From contig JNEM01008709.1 in NCBI GenBank assembly GCA_000697335.1, positions 1-36,438 on the forward strand: DNA of 36,438 nt, in the 5' to 3' direction. The first letter of the stretch is position 1; every line of letters starts with the position of its first letter. Below the pieces are notes generated by a model. The model ran no database searches and was not told where the DNA came from. It saw only the letters and a list, made by a program, of their open reading frames with translations. The position numbers were made by a program, and so were the translations under genes. Shown one piece after another: positions 9,780-21,118 of this stretch. Source of the DNA: Conidiobolus incongruus B7586 (lineage: Eukaryota; Entomophthoromycota; Entomophthoromycetes; Entomophthorales; Conidiobolaceae).

Positions 9780-11660
9780 AATATAAGTTTATAAAATATA
9801 CTCACATTAAAAATATGTGACTTGTTTTGAATTTTAATATGTCAACTTTAAGAGAAATCTTTTTCAAAAAATTAAATCTAAGCTCATTAATATTGATTAA
9901 AATTATATAATCTATTTCACTTTATACATTGAATTTTTAAACTAAGTCCTCCTCAAACTTTGAATATTTTGTCTTTAATTTTGTAAGGATTTAATATTCT
10001 AATATATCGGAATACTTATCATTCATTTATACCGATACTAGATATCAATTCAGTTGTAGTCCAAAAATAATCTAATTCATACTATTCCTAAATATTTTAA
10101 TATAAGATGAAATCAAACTTATACTTGATAATTCTATTCCATTTGTTCAATGTTATGTATTGAAAAATAAGGTGTTAAATAATAGATCACTCTAGTTTAA
10201 ATTTTTCAAAGAGATTTCTTTCAAGAGTTGATTATTCACATTTTTTTCAAATCTGTCTAATGGATTTCATAACAGAATATACTCATTATAAATACAGTTA
10301 AAATTGTTAGTGGATTGATTTGTATATCATTTTTCAATTATCCCTAATATTTATATATTTAGAGTTGAAAGTTATATGTGGTATTATACTACAATCAATT
10401 AAAAAAAGTAACTTGCCAAAATCTCTTAAAATACTCTACATTCAAGTTTTTCGATATTATTTTCAATTTTTATGATGATAAAAAAATATTAGATTTTGGT
10501 TTCTAGAAAATGAATGAATAGAAAAGTACCAACGAATAATTGTAAATATTAAAAAACATAAATATAGTTATACGGTCAGAATTGAATTAAATGAACCATA
10601 AAAAAGTATATTAATACTGACTGAATATGTTTTTATCCAAATTTTAATAACAAACCAACATGAATACATGACAATTAGGAAATAAATTAAATTTATATAT
10701 TGAAATTTTTTGTAAGTTGCTTCAAAATTATTTGTATAATACTCTCAGATATTAAATTCTATTTAGAATTCATTATTTTTATTTAATATTTTAATTTGAC
10801 TTATTTTTCAATAATAATAATACTTTGCGATACTTTTCGCTATTTCTAAAAATAGAAAAAAATGAATTTAGGAAAATGTCTAAATATTTTTATATCAAGT
10901 TGATTATCTGGTTTAAAGACCACAAATATATTATATTTAAATACCAATATATGGTAAATATGTTTATAATAAATTTTAAAATCAATTGGAATTTATTTTA
11001 ATTTTCGAGTTTTGTTTATACATATCTGTCATAATGTAAATCTAGAGTCGTAGTCAGTTAAAAAATTCTATTTGGATTAAAATTCCATAACTTTATATAG
11101 TTTTATATTTAATAAGTTGCATTGGTATATCATGTACAAAATTTCTGAAGTACATATACTATATTACTTATTTGAAATTCTCTTTAGATAAGGTATTAGC
11201 ATTTTTACTAAAATAAACAGTGTAAAAGATAATATTATATTAATGTAATATAATGAAAATATTATTGTTGATTATCATGACTTTTAAAATCTTGTCTAAA
11301 TTTTTCATTTATTGTAATATATTAAAATGTAGGCTGAGATCATTAAATATGATTAACATTTATTAATTATTCATTCCTTTAATAGAACTATACTTTATCA
11401 TTCGAATATAAAGTATTATAACGTTTTGAATATTTTTAATTCTATAATTGACTAAAAAAAGTAATCTAATCATCAAATCCAAAATGTATACAATTTTGAT
11501 AGTCATTAATTATTAAAAACAATCTTAGCTTGTGATTTAATCAAGATATAAAAATGTAGGATAAGCAAATTAATATGAAATTATAATATAATTAATTCAT
11601 TTCATTCATACTTACATTCTATTATTGTATTGTTAACGTATTCAGAAAATCCAATATCTG
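9780..11660. other. AT-rich intergenic region with a weak inverted repeat
   Basis: No gene is supported. A stretch near 9845-9890 (core AGAGAAATCTTTTTCAAA) resembles the reverse complement of about 10188-10228 with several mismatches. This could be a worn repeat, but it could also be chance in AT-rich DNA. Confidence 0.4.
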
Positions 11661-12729
11661 AATATAATTTCAAATTGGCAACTCTATCAGCAGGGATAAC
11701 AACACATTCACTTTCGTTATCACTAACTCTTAATCCCAGGAGGGCATAAGCCAAATTGAAGAATACTTCTGTGTTGTCCATGAAATAAGCAAATAATTGG
11801 ATGGTTCATCGGTTGGACGCCTTAGCTTTCATTGAGGGATAGATTACCCTACTTGGGCAAACCATTCACACCTTCTCAATGAGCAGAAACATACGTGTTG
11901 TATCTATGTTTATTATGAGGATTCACTATAGTGGTCACATGAGCTGTTGCATTGACTTGAAGTTTTCGAAAATATCGGGGTTGTTAATTGTACCAACAGT
12001 CAAGACAGTTCTAACGTCCCATTTGTCAGGGAATCTATCGCCATCATTACCTTCATAATCTAGAAATCCTGAAAGCTCATAAGGTCTAATATCTTGACAT
12101 TTAACTTCGCGCGATCAGCCTATAGAGCGTTGTTAAAGGCTTTAGTATATACTGACCCCTATACATCGAAACCATGATTATAGTCAGCTGTGGCGGCAAT
12201 TATGTTATTGTGATCATTTTCTGAGCCCATTCAATCAAGATATGTAGAACATTATTGAGTTCAATAAGTTCGACAAGAGAACGATGATGATCAAAGGTAT
12301 GCATTTTCTTATCAACACTGGCAGCTTCAATCATGGCAAAGAATCCTTTCCTAGGGCAATTTAAAATTTCAAGCGTTTCCTTGGTCTTATCAATCAGACC
12401 AGATTGGTTAATGGCAGTGCTATTTTACCCTGAAAAATGATCTTTTTTCTTGAGAAGAGTACTCACGCAAACATTTCACTCTAACCAAATATTCATATAA
12501 CCTATATGGAAAATCCCTAAAAGAGATTTATCATTTGGCGCTTTAGCCAGTTCATCCTTTTCACATATAATATGATACCCCTTTTCGTCAGAGCTGTTAT
12601 AATGATAATTTCGATTGTCCAACTAGTTACTAGTTCCTAGTTGATTATTTCCATAATCAACATCACAACCAGAATAAATATGAACAACACAGGGTATGTG
12701 AAATTTATAACCCCATAGATTAATTTGTT

Positions 12730-12753
12730 AATAATATTAGTACAGAAATTAAG
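12730..12753. repeat. Left terminal inverted repeat of insertion copy B
   Basis: These 24 bases (beginning AATAATATTAGTACAG) are the exact reverse complement of 13860-13883. Weaker complementarity continues inward for about 20 bp more. The outer few bases may include a duplicated TA target dinucleotide. Confidence 0.88.
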
Positions 12754-13879
12754 AAATGGCAAATTTTTTAATTTCTGATTTTTCAAACATATTATAAGTT
12801 TTGAAATATTATTGATATATAAAATATATAGGAAAATAAATATTTTCAAACTATATATATTTAATTATAATCATTTTTTTATTAAAATATTTTGATTTTA
12901 AAATTTATAGTTAAATTTAATTATATTAAAATTAAATAATAATTATCAAAAGGTTTTTATTTTTATATCTTAAAACTTAACTATAAACCCATTAAAATCA
13001 TTTAAAACTTATGAATAACTTATAAAGATGATTTTTTATTTAAAATTACTATATATTATTAAATTTCTGAATTTAAAGCTAGAAAGTACAATATTTAAAA
13101 TTTATTAAAATTTAAAAAATTAATTTTTATTTTTATTTTTTCACTTATTAATAAAATAAAAAAATATATTAATAAATACTTTTTTATTATAATTAAAGAA
13201 TTATTAAGGTAATTCAATATTCATTATATGAGTATAATATATATACTTAAGTTTAAACTTAAAGTAATTAATAAATATATAATATAAATATCTTATAATT
13301 TACAAAAGCTTAAAAAAAATTAGAATAGCTATAGTTAAATTATACTTATTAAAATATAACTAAAAATAGAAGTTTTTATAATAAATACTTATAATTAATA
13401 AACTATAATAATATATAATTTTTTTTAATATCTTAAAAAATTAATTATTAGTAAACTTTATATTATTTATTAAAATAAAATAATTTAAAAATAGTATTTT
13501 TAATATAAATTAAAAATACTTATTATTTTATATAATAATTATAAAATATATAAAATTATAAAAAAAATTAAAGAGTTACCATATTTAATATATTTAATTA
13601 ATTATAACTTATATAATTATAGTTTTTTAAACAATTGAAAATTAACTTACAAGAAAAAAAAACCTGTAAATAAATTAAATTAGTAAAACATTAAATTTTA
13701 GTCCTTAATAAAAAACTGTTTTTTAAGTGCTAAAAGCTTGTTAAAATTATAGAAAAGAGTTATTAATAATAAAAGAGAGGATTAATTTTATATTGTTTAT
13801 TAAATTATATAAATTAATTGATTTATTTATTTGATTTTAATTTCAAAATTGTGCTATTACTTAATTTCTGTACTAATAT
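12734..13879 (+). mobile_element. TIR DNA-transposon-like insertion, copy B
   Basis: This insertion of about 1.15 kb interrupts the phosphatase pseudogene. Its borders are set by comparison with the intact genes and by the 24-bp perfect inverted repeats. If the duplicated target is TA (12732-12733 and 13880-13881), removing the element leaves a host junction nearly the same length as the intact paralogs, as for Tc1/mariner or related elements. Because the ends are palindromic (TAATATTA), an 8-bp duplication cannot be ruled out. The inside is extremely AT-rich and has no transposase frame, so it is a non-autonomous or strongly decayed copy. Its right part matches 1-789 and its left part matches 35436 onward. 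Confidence 0.82.
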
Positions 13880-13883
13880 TATT
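13860..13883. repeat. Right terminal inverted repeat of insertion copy B
   Basis: This is the exact reverse complement of 12730-12753. The phosphatase pseudogene resumes immediately to its right. Confidence 0.88.
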
Positions 13884-14799
13884 CTTATTATCATGTTTTA
13901 TATATTTGAGAAGACTGTGGTGGGAGTAATATCTTGGACTTCAGTAATTTTAAATATATCAATATCCAATGGGCGTCTGTTTTTGGCTGATCTTCTAGCC
14001 AATTCAGCCAGAAGTTCAACTTTGGTGTCATTAAAATTATCAGTTGAATTATTGAGATAGATGCCAAGGGTGCGAGTTGTAGGATTGTGATTGGAGTTGT
14101 AATCATGAGCAGAGTTTGCAGAATCAGTCAAAATAAAGCCAGCAAAGTTAGAATTTGACTAAATTATTCCAAGTAATCTAGGTAAAGCTTAGTGAAATAT
14201 TTACTATTGGTTTGGTTGATGGATATTGTACAAGCATTAGTGATCATATTAGCAGTCATACCATCACCAATAAAGAAGATAGCATTTTTGGCCACCGGTT
14301 TACAAGCGGGAGCGTGAAAAATCCAGACAGTGTTTGCTCTTAATTGTTATTGTATTTGAATTTAATCAAAATTTTACTGGCTTATCAAAAAAACATTTCT
14401 CTATATTTTCAATGTAGAATTAAGTGAGAGCAGATTTATCACCACCTAAAACACTCATATTTTTCAGAACCTTTAGAATATAAAAAGTTCAATCTCTCAA
14501 GCTCTGGTGTATTTTTAACCTTGAAAAATTATTAGAATGATTGAGAATGTCCAGATTTGTCACCTTCATATTTGCTAACTGTAACCGAAAAGCTATCGTT
14601 GGCTTTAAGGTTGATTTTATCATGAATTTTGACACGAGTATCAAAATGAGCACCGACCAAAAATTCAGCACCAGCAGGTGGAAGAACACAAGGAGCACCA
14701 GGACAGGTGGAATGTTTAATCAATTGAATGATTTTAGTGCCAAAAACAAATAACCGAGTAGCAAGACCTGCAAGTGTTGGATACTGTATTATCAGAATA

Positions 14800-15585
14800 T
14801 TATTTTATCAAAAATTTTATATTTAGCACTAATTTAGAAAACTTAGAAAATATCCTTTTATGTTATACCCAATATAGTAATCTCTTAAGCATAATATTTA
14901 CAAGTAATAATTAAACGTTTATATTATGGTTAAATTATTTGGATTATATACCAATAAGGAATATGAATTGTTAAATGAATCAATGTACTTTTTATATAAC
15001 TGTTTGCTTTAGTAAATTTATTATCCTAATAATTATTAAATTATAGTATCTATCTTCACTTAATAATGGAAAGGATGTTATTGATAAAATAACGAAAGAT
15101 TTTAATTAATACATTGAATCACTCAAATTTTTAAAATAGATTTTAGTTTGATATTTTACTGTCAGCACTTTATATTTTTCGTTATAAAATATTATACAAA
15201 TTAGTTAACTTTTTGAAATAAATGATTAATTATTTTGGACTATGTATATTAGTCTCCTTACATATATGGTATTATAATATATTTTTTGTAGCTGATAATT
15301 AATAACATTAGCACTGAGAATTGGATATATGATATTAAAATATAAATTTGATTTAATGCTGATCATATTGAAATGCATGATAATGTTACAGCTTCCTTAA
15401 AATTAAATGATTGTTATTTTTCTTCACTAACATTGTTGATACAATGAACCTGCATTAGTTTGCTACTTCTACTCATAAAAAGCTATACACTTTAATCATT
15501 AAAGTGCATTATTTTTTTTATTACTCGGTACAAATTCTTTTATCAACAATATAAATTTTAATATTTTTTAAAATTATTGAAAGTT
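14800..15585. other. AT-rich region upstream of the pseudogene
   Basis: No gene, RNA or clear repeat is visible. It would have held the promoter of the third phosphatase copy. Confidence 0.5.
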
Positions 15586-15589
15586 AGTT

Positions 15590-16010
15590 GACAAGATTAT
15601 ATCAATTAACCACAGTTTAAAAATTGATTAAAACATTAACTTATATTGTGACTTTGTTAACAGACTAGTTCTCTAAATTTTATATAAAACTTTAGGTTTA
15701 TATTAACTTTATATTAGGTAATGTATACTTATATATTAAGTTAATTATATAAATAAGCTCCCTTCATTTTTTCTTGATTTTTTAATATTTCTCTTTAATT
15801 ATTATTAATCACTATATTTCAAAATAATAAATTAATAATCTTATAATTATATTAGACTTAATAATATATATCACCATAGATATTAATATTTATTAATACT
15901 TTTGAAACTTAAATAAACCTGCTGATATATTAAATTTATTAATCATTTCTAATCTAAGTCTTCCCTTATATTATATTGACTTTAACCTTAATATCAGTTA
16001 TAATTCTAAT
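15590..16010 (-). mobile_element. TIR-element family, internal fragment, copy D (inverted)
   Basis: Compared with the reverse complement of about 35695-36150, this stretch shows matching blocks in the same order: GTTAACAGACTAGTTCTCT against GTTAAGAAACTAATCCTCT, a T-rich block near 15755-15800, and AAGTCTTCC plus TATATTATATTG ending in TAATATCAG near 15957-16000. It therefore seems to be an inverted, decayed internal piece of the element whose left end enters at 35436. Exact ends are not visible. Confidence 0.5.
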
Positions 16011-16029
16011 ATTTATATTAGCCAATTTT

Positions 16030-17520
16030 GAAATTTACTTAATATTCAATATCAAAGCTAATTTTTTTCCAATTTATATATTAAATCACACTAAACATAA
16101 AGATTCATCAATCTATTTATTATAAATATTTTGATTGTTTTTAGTAATATTGTTATGATAATTTTCCAATATATTTAAATTTAGATTTTATCTATATTAA
16201 AAATTTATGACAGAGAATTGATTCATTTTAGCCATTGACATCACTATATATTATCAGAGTTATTTCATTTTATTTTAACAAAATATATTTTAAAATTGGT
16301 GTATAGTTTATAAGTGTATGCTCATCCTTCAACTAAGTTACTTCAAAATTCTTAATAAAATGAATTATTTTCTTGAAATGGAAATTGATTTTTTGAAGAA
16401 TTTGAAACGATTAATGAATTAAGTTTAATAATTTTAAACTTAAATGTTGTATTAAATATCCTAAAGATAGATGTATTATCATTAATAACAGTAACTATTT
16501 AACTGGTATGACTTTATCCAATTTAACCACATAATCAGTAATTTATCATATATTTTTTATATTTAATTTTTTATGAAATATTATTTGTAACAGAACCATT
16601 CAATATATAGATTTTTAGAACATAAGCTCTTTTTCATTTACATATATAATTTAATTCAGTTTTTATATATCATTGAAGTTATATATTTATCTTATTAAAA
16701 TCATACTTCAAATTAAAAATACATAATCTCACAGAAAATATAGTATATAGATATATTTATCAATTGAAATTATATTGAATTACAAGTTGGAAATTTTATA
16801 ATTTTATATATATGAATTTGTCATCATTAAAAACTTATATTATTTTGAATTAATTGGAAAATTTTACTATTATATAAAATTTATCATGATATTTTATAAG
16901 ATAATAATAGGTTTACTCTAACTATATATAGAAAGAAATAATTCGATAAATGTATATATATATTTTGGTATCAAATCATTTATTAATACTTTCCTATTTA
17001 AAAGAATTCAATTAGTTTTTAAGAAATAAGTTATATTACGTATAAATAATCAAAAATAGCTATTCTAATGAATAAGCTGTAATATTATATTTACTAATTG
17101 ATTTAATAGAAAAAATTATTGATGATATTTATAAATTTATGTTCAATTAATTAGATATACTCAATTACACACATTTTTTTTAATTTTATTGAATTATAGT
17201 TCAAATTTCTCAACATTTAAACAAAATTTTTCAATTTTAGTAAATTTACTAAAATATTTTTATTATTCAATTATTTATTATTTTTTTAGATACTTTGTAT
17301 TAATAACACCCATTTATAATATATATTGATATTTTATAAAAATTTTAATCTATTCTAAAATCTTTAAAAATAGGTCACATATACACAAATCAAAATACTC
17401 AATTATTATAATCAATCTCTCATATTTCAATTCCAAACTAATCAATCCCATAAAAAATATATCAATATAAAAGACGCCAATGCCAAAAAGCTCAATTCAT
17501 AGTTTACGCTTAGTTCAAAT
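16030..17520. other. AT-rich intergenic region
   Basis: Nothing recognisable is found in this 1.5 kb. The last 100 bp must hold the promoter of the gene starting at 17530. Confidence 0.5.
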
Positions 17521-17529
17521 TTAAAAAAA

Positions 17530-18580
17530 ATGGTTAAAATAATAGAAAAACACAGAAAAGTTCAGAGAAAGATAAAACCCAGAAATTCTAATAAAATTAG
17601 TAAGATACCTAAAGATTTACAAAATAAGTTGGTTCCTAAGGGTAGGCAAACTAATGTGGTAATTGACGATAATTTTGAAGATAATAATCAAGGTATTTTT
17701 AATAAATACATTTATGCTGTTTAGTTAATTGATATCATTTATAGACAACCCTTTCAGTCTTGTTACAACATTTCGAACTATAACTCAAAATAGGAACCAA
17801 CCTTGGATAAGTTTAAATCCCAACTTAAAGCAACTTATTATTAGCGGTATCAAGGAAGCCACATAGTAATTATTATATACTACGTTACCAATAATTTTTA
17901 TCAATTACATTGTTAGTAATACTCTAAACACTATTGACAATAAGAAAGAACATGGAATCATTTCGAATCAGTTGAGTATGTTAAACACTCAGTAAATATT
18001 TTTATATATCATTTATATATGTTAAATATTAATACTTTTATTAGGTTATATTTACAATTAAACCAATTAACTATACCCAAATTATTGGACGACCAATTCA
18101 ATAGCAGTCGATTGAATTCTAGTCACACCGTAAATAACCACTTACCTTTTCATTGTAAATTAATGCTCATTTATATTGTGATAGGCCTATCTAGAACGCC
18201 AACTTAACGACAAGCTTTCAGAACGCATGCACCTCCAAAAATTGATCAAAGAAGAAACCCTAAAATTGAAAGAATTGGAGAGCGACTGCAAACGTTTTGA
18301 AAAAAAGCGAGACCAAAGTAACAGATTTCATTTAAACAATTTTAGAACCAAGTTGAATCCTTTGATTTTGAACAACCTGCCTCCAGTCCTACAGAATGAT
18401 GATTTAAATAACAATACATTGTCGGTTAGGGATTATGACTTGAGCCAGGGTGACGAAATGACCATGAATACTAATTTAACAAAAATTTCAGAACATTTGG
18501 AAAGATTGAGATTGAATACTGATGATATCGATTCTGTTGTGAATTGGGTAGAATTTCAGAATAATCGAATGGAGCCATAG
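17530..18580 (+). CDS. CENP-Q-like inner kinetochore protein
   Basis: Five exons (17530-17692, 17745-17865, 17917-17991, 18045-18129, 18185-18580) join in frame to give 279 residues. The four introns of 51-55 nt all have GTA donors and TAG acceptors. The N-terminus is basic (RKIKPRNSNKISK). The middle contains an Ile/Trp-rich helix-like segment (QPWISLNPNLKQLIISGI). From residue 149 there is a Leu/Glu-rich coiled coil (AYLERQLNDKLSERMHLQK and on), then NPLILNNLPPVL, and a short C-terminal helix (ISEHLERLRLNTDDI). This layout fits the CENP-Q family (Fta7 in fission yeast, Okp1 in budding yeast), which links centromeric chromatin to the outer kinetochore. The assignment rests on architecture and local motifs. 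Another coiled-coil nuclear protein is possible. PPIL2 follows 372 bp downstream on the same strand. Confidence 0.6.
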
Positions 18581-18952
18581 CTATTATTTGTTATATTAGT
18601 ATTTTCTGTATCATTAAAAACAAAATAAAATCTACATTTCCACCACTTAATGATATTATATTGATTTGAATTTGTATTTAATTGCTTTTATATTGAATAT
18701 GATTTTTACAAATTCTCCAAATTATCCCATAATAATTATTAACCAATTCTAAAATATTAAATTACCTAGTGCAATAAATATTAACATTAACCCACATTTT
18801 AATACGTCTCAATTTTGAGGACGGAAGATATATTAGTCTTAAAGTCTAATAAATTCTTATTCTCCCCTAAATATTAACATTAAAGGCATATTAATTTTAA
18901 ATTGATAACCAATTCATTTTAATTTCATTTAAAAAACATATTATAGTTTAAA

Positions 18953-21021
18953 ATGGGAAAATGGACAGGTATTAATAATAAATAATCATTGAAAAATAAC
19001 TTAAAATTCATCAATTTCTAGATAAATTATATATCACCCATTCCGAATGGTCCCAAGACTTCGGAGGAGCCAAAAAAGAGATTGTAAAATTCACCAAATT
19101 ACCATTTTACTGCTGCGCCTTAAGTTTACAACCTTTTGAAAACCCTGTATGTACTGAAGATGGTATTATATTTGATATTGAGTAAATTTTATATTTTTAT
19201 TACTATGTTTATAATATTAATAATTAATTAGGAATATTATTCCTTGGATTCAGGAATATGGTACCAATCCCATTACTAATGAGAAATTGGCTGTTAAAGA
19301 TTTGATAAAGTTGAAATTTCATAAAAACACTGAAAGTATTTTATTATCATCACAACATACTTATCATAATATTTAATTAATTGACTAGGTAAATATTGTT
19401 GCCCTGTCACCTATAAAATCTTTACGGAACATACGCATATCGCTGCTCTAAAGCCAACGGGAAATGTATTTTGTTATGATGTGATTGAAGAACTGAACAT
19501 TAAAGCTAAGATGTTCAGAGATTTGGTTGATGACACGCCATTCGTTAAGAAGGATATCATTCATTTACAAGATCCTCAGAATGTAGAGAAGAGCAACCCA
19601 AATAATTTCTATCACATTAGAAATCAGTTAAAAGTTAAGAAGAAGGACGAGGATGAAATTAAGGTGAATAGTACGATGAAGCGTGTTATGGATGAAATGA
19701 ATATTAAACAGGTAATTATTATAAATATTTCGAATTATATAAAATTTAATTAATTATTTTTAGCAACAAGTATCTAAAGATGAAAAATCAGATGAAAAAG
19801 TAATTATTTTATCCATTATATAATTTTACAAATATTAACCATAATTCAATATAGCCATCTATTACAAACTCTGTTACCAAAAAAGAAACCGACACAACTA
19901 CCAAAGCACCAGTGAAAAAAGATAATGCAACACCTTACAACATCTCCATCTATTCCACTGGTAAATTGGCAGCTTCTTTTACATCAACATCTATTGCACC
20001 TGTAACAAAGAACGAAATGCAACTTGTCGACGAGACTGAACTCATGTTTCAAAGAGTAAAGGGTACAGGATTAGCGATTGTTCAGACTAATTTGGGAGAT
20101 ATTCAATTGGAGTTGTATTGCCAACAAGTAATTCTATATTTTATTAATGTTTTGGTAATTATTAATTTGTGATTAGGTACCCAGAACTTGCTACAATTTT
20201 ATTATGTTAAGTAAATCTGGTTACTACAACGGTGTTAGTTTTCATCGTAGCATTCGAAACTTTATGGTATTTTTGACTATTCATTTAACATGATTTAATT
20301 GATTAATACTAAGGTAATTAGATTCAAGGAGGCGATCCCACAGGAACTGGAAGGGGTGGCGAATCTTACTATAAAAAAGACTTTCAAGACGAAATCAAAA
20401 CTAATTTGAGTCATAACGATCGTGGTATTTTGAGTATGGCTAATAGGGGGAAAGATACTAACTCTTCTCAATTGTAATTTTATAATACTTTTTATTTATT
20501 CTAATCACTAATATCCTTTATAGCTTTATTACATATCGTCCATGTACTCATCTTGATGGTAAACATTCCATCTTCGGCAAAATAACTGGCGGAATTGAAG
20601 TGCTGGACAAGATGGAAGTTGTTCCAACCGATGATCAAGATCGTCCAGTCAAAGATATCAAAATCAGGGAGATTATGGTTTTGATCGATCCTTTCGACGA
20701 ATACTCTAGTCGTCTCAAACGTAAGTTAGGCTATTTGGAAGAAGAGCGTGAGGCTAAAGCAATGGGGCAGTCATTAGAGAAGAAAGAGGTAAATTTTATG
20801 ATTTTAGCTGATTTTTGATGCATTAAGATATGTTTTAGGATACTACTACATGGTTGGGAACCAAAGTAAATACTTCCAGCAATACTGCATCTTCTATTGG
20901 TAAATATATGACCAAAACTACTACTGGATCTTCAGCTAATAGTATGGATCAATTGGCATCTATTCCATCCAAAAAAGAACGTAAAAAGAATAGCAAATTC
21001 GACAAATTAAGTCAATGGTAG
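18953..21021 (+). CDS. PPIL2: PPIL2/Cyp60-type cyclophilin with U-box
   Basis: Ten exons (18953-18968, 19022-19181, 19232-19335, 19389-19711, 19764-19799, 19855-20127, 20177-20266, 20322-20473, 20524-20788, 20839-21021) give 533 residues, close to the family's usual 520. Residues about 35-115 carry the U-box/RING-like pair ([15 protein letters not shown], then [11 protein letters not shown]). Residues about 280-435 are a cyclophilin domain with [19 protein letters not shown], holding the catalytic Arg and the Phe, Met and Gln that line the proline pocket. The cyclophilin A Trp121 position is His (THLDGKH), so weak cyclosporin binding is expected. The family acts in the nucleus, is found with spliceosomes and has ubiquitin-ligase activity. 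Exon 1 is only 16 nt. All introns are 49-55 nt. The gene converges on GPATCH11 with 97 bp between stop codons. Confidence 0.95.
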
Positions 21022-21118
21022 TTTTGTTTACTATGAAATATCTATATTTATTATTTTAACAATGTCATTTTATTATTAAATATAATATGCAATATATATA
21101 TACTCTAACTTAATAGAA

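Larger units (their letters stand above)
11665..14789 (-). pseudogene. Alkaline phosphatase pseudogene (third copy), split by an insertion
   Basis: Two blocks, about 13884-14789 (N-terminal half) and 11665-12730 (C-terminal half), match the two intact genes along nearly their whole length. The start codon is ATA where the paralogs have ATG. Frame changes and stops are scattered through both blocks, and an element of about 1.15 kb lies between them, in the codons around residues 315-325. The catalytic-serine region is still readable (TDSANSAHDYNSNHNPT). The N-terminal part (AHFDTRVKIHDKINLKAN, VTVSKYEGDK) is closer to paralog 1 than to paralog 2, although it lies in tandem with paralog 2. Many changes are G to A on the coding strand (Glu to Lys), consistent with AT-biased decay. 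A functional product is very unlikely. Confidence 0.92.

Noticed and set aside
12637-12849. 70-codon minus-strand hydrophobic frame
   Set aside because: It crosses the border between the phosphatase pseudogene and the inserted element, so it is an accident of the junction.
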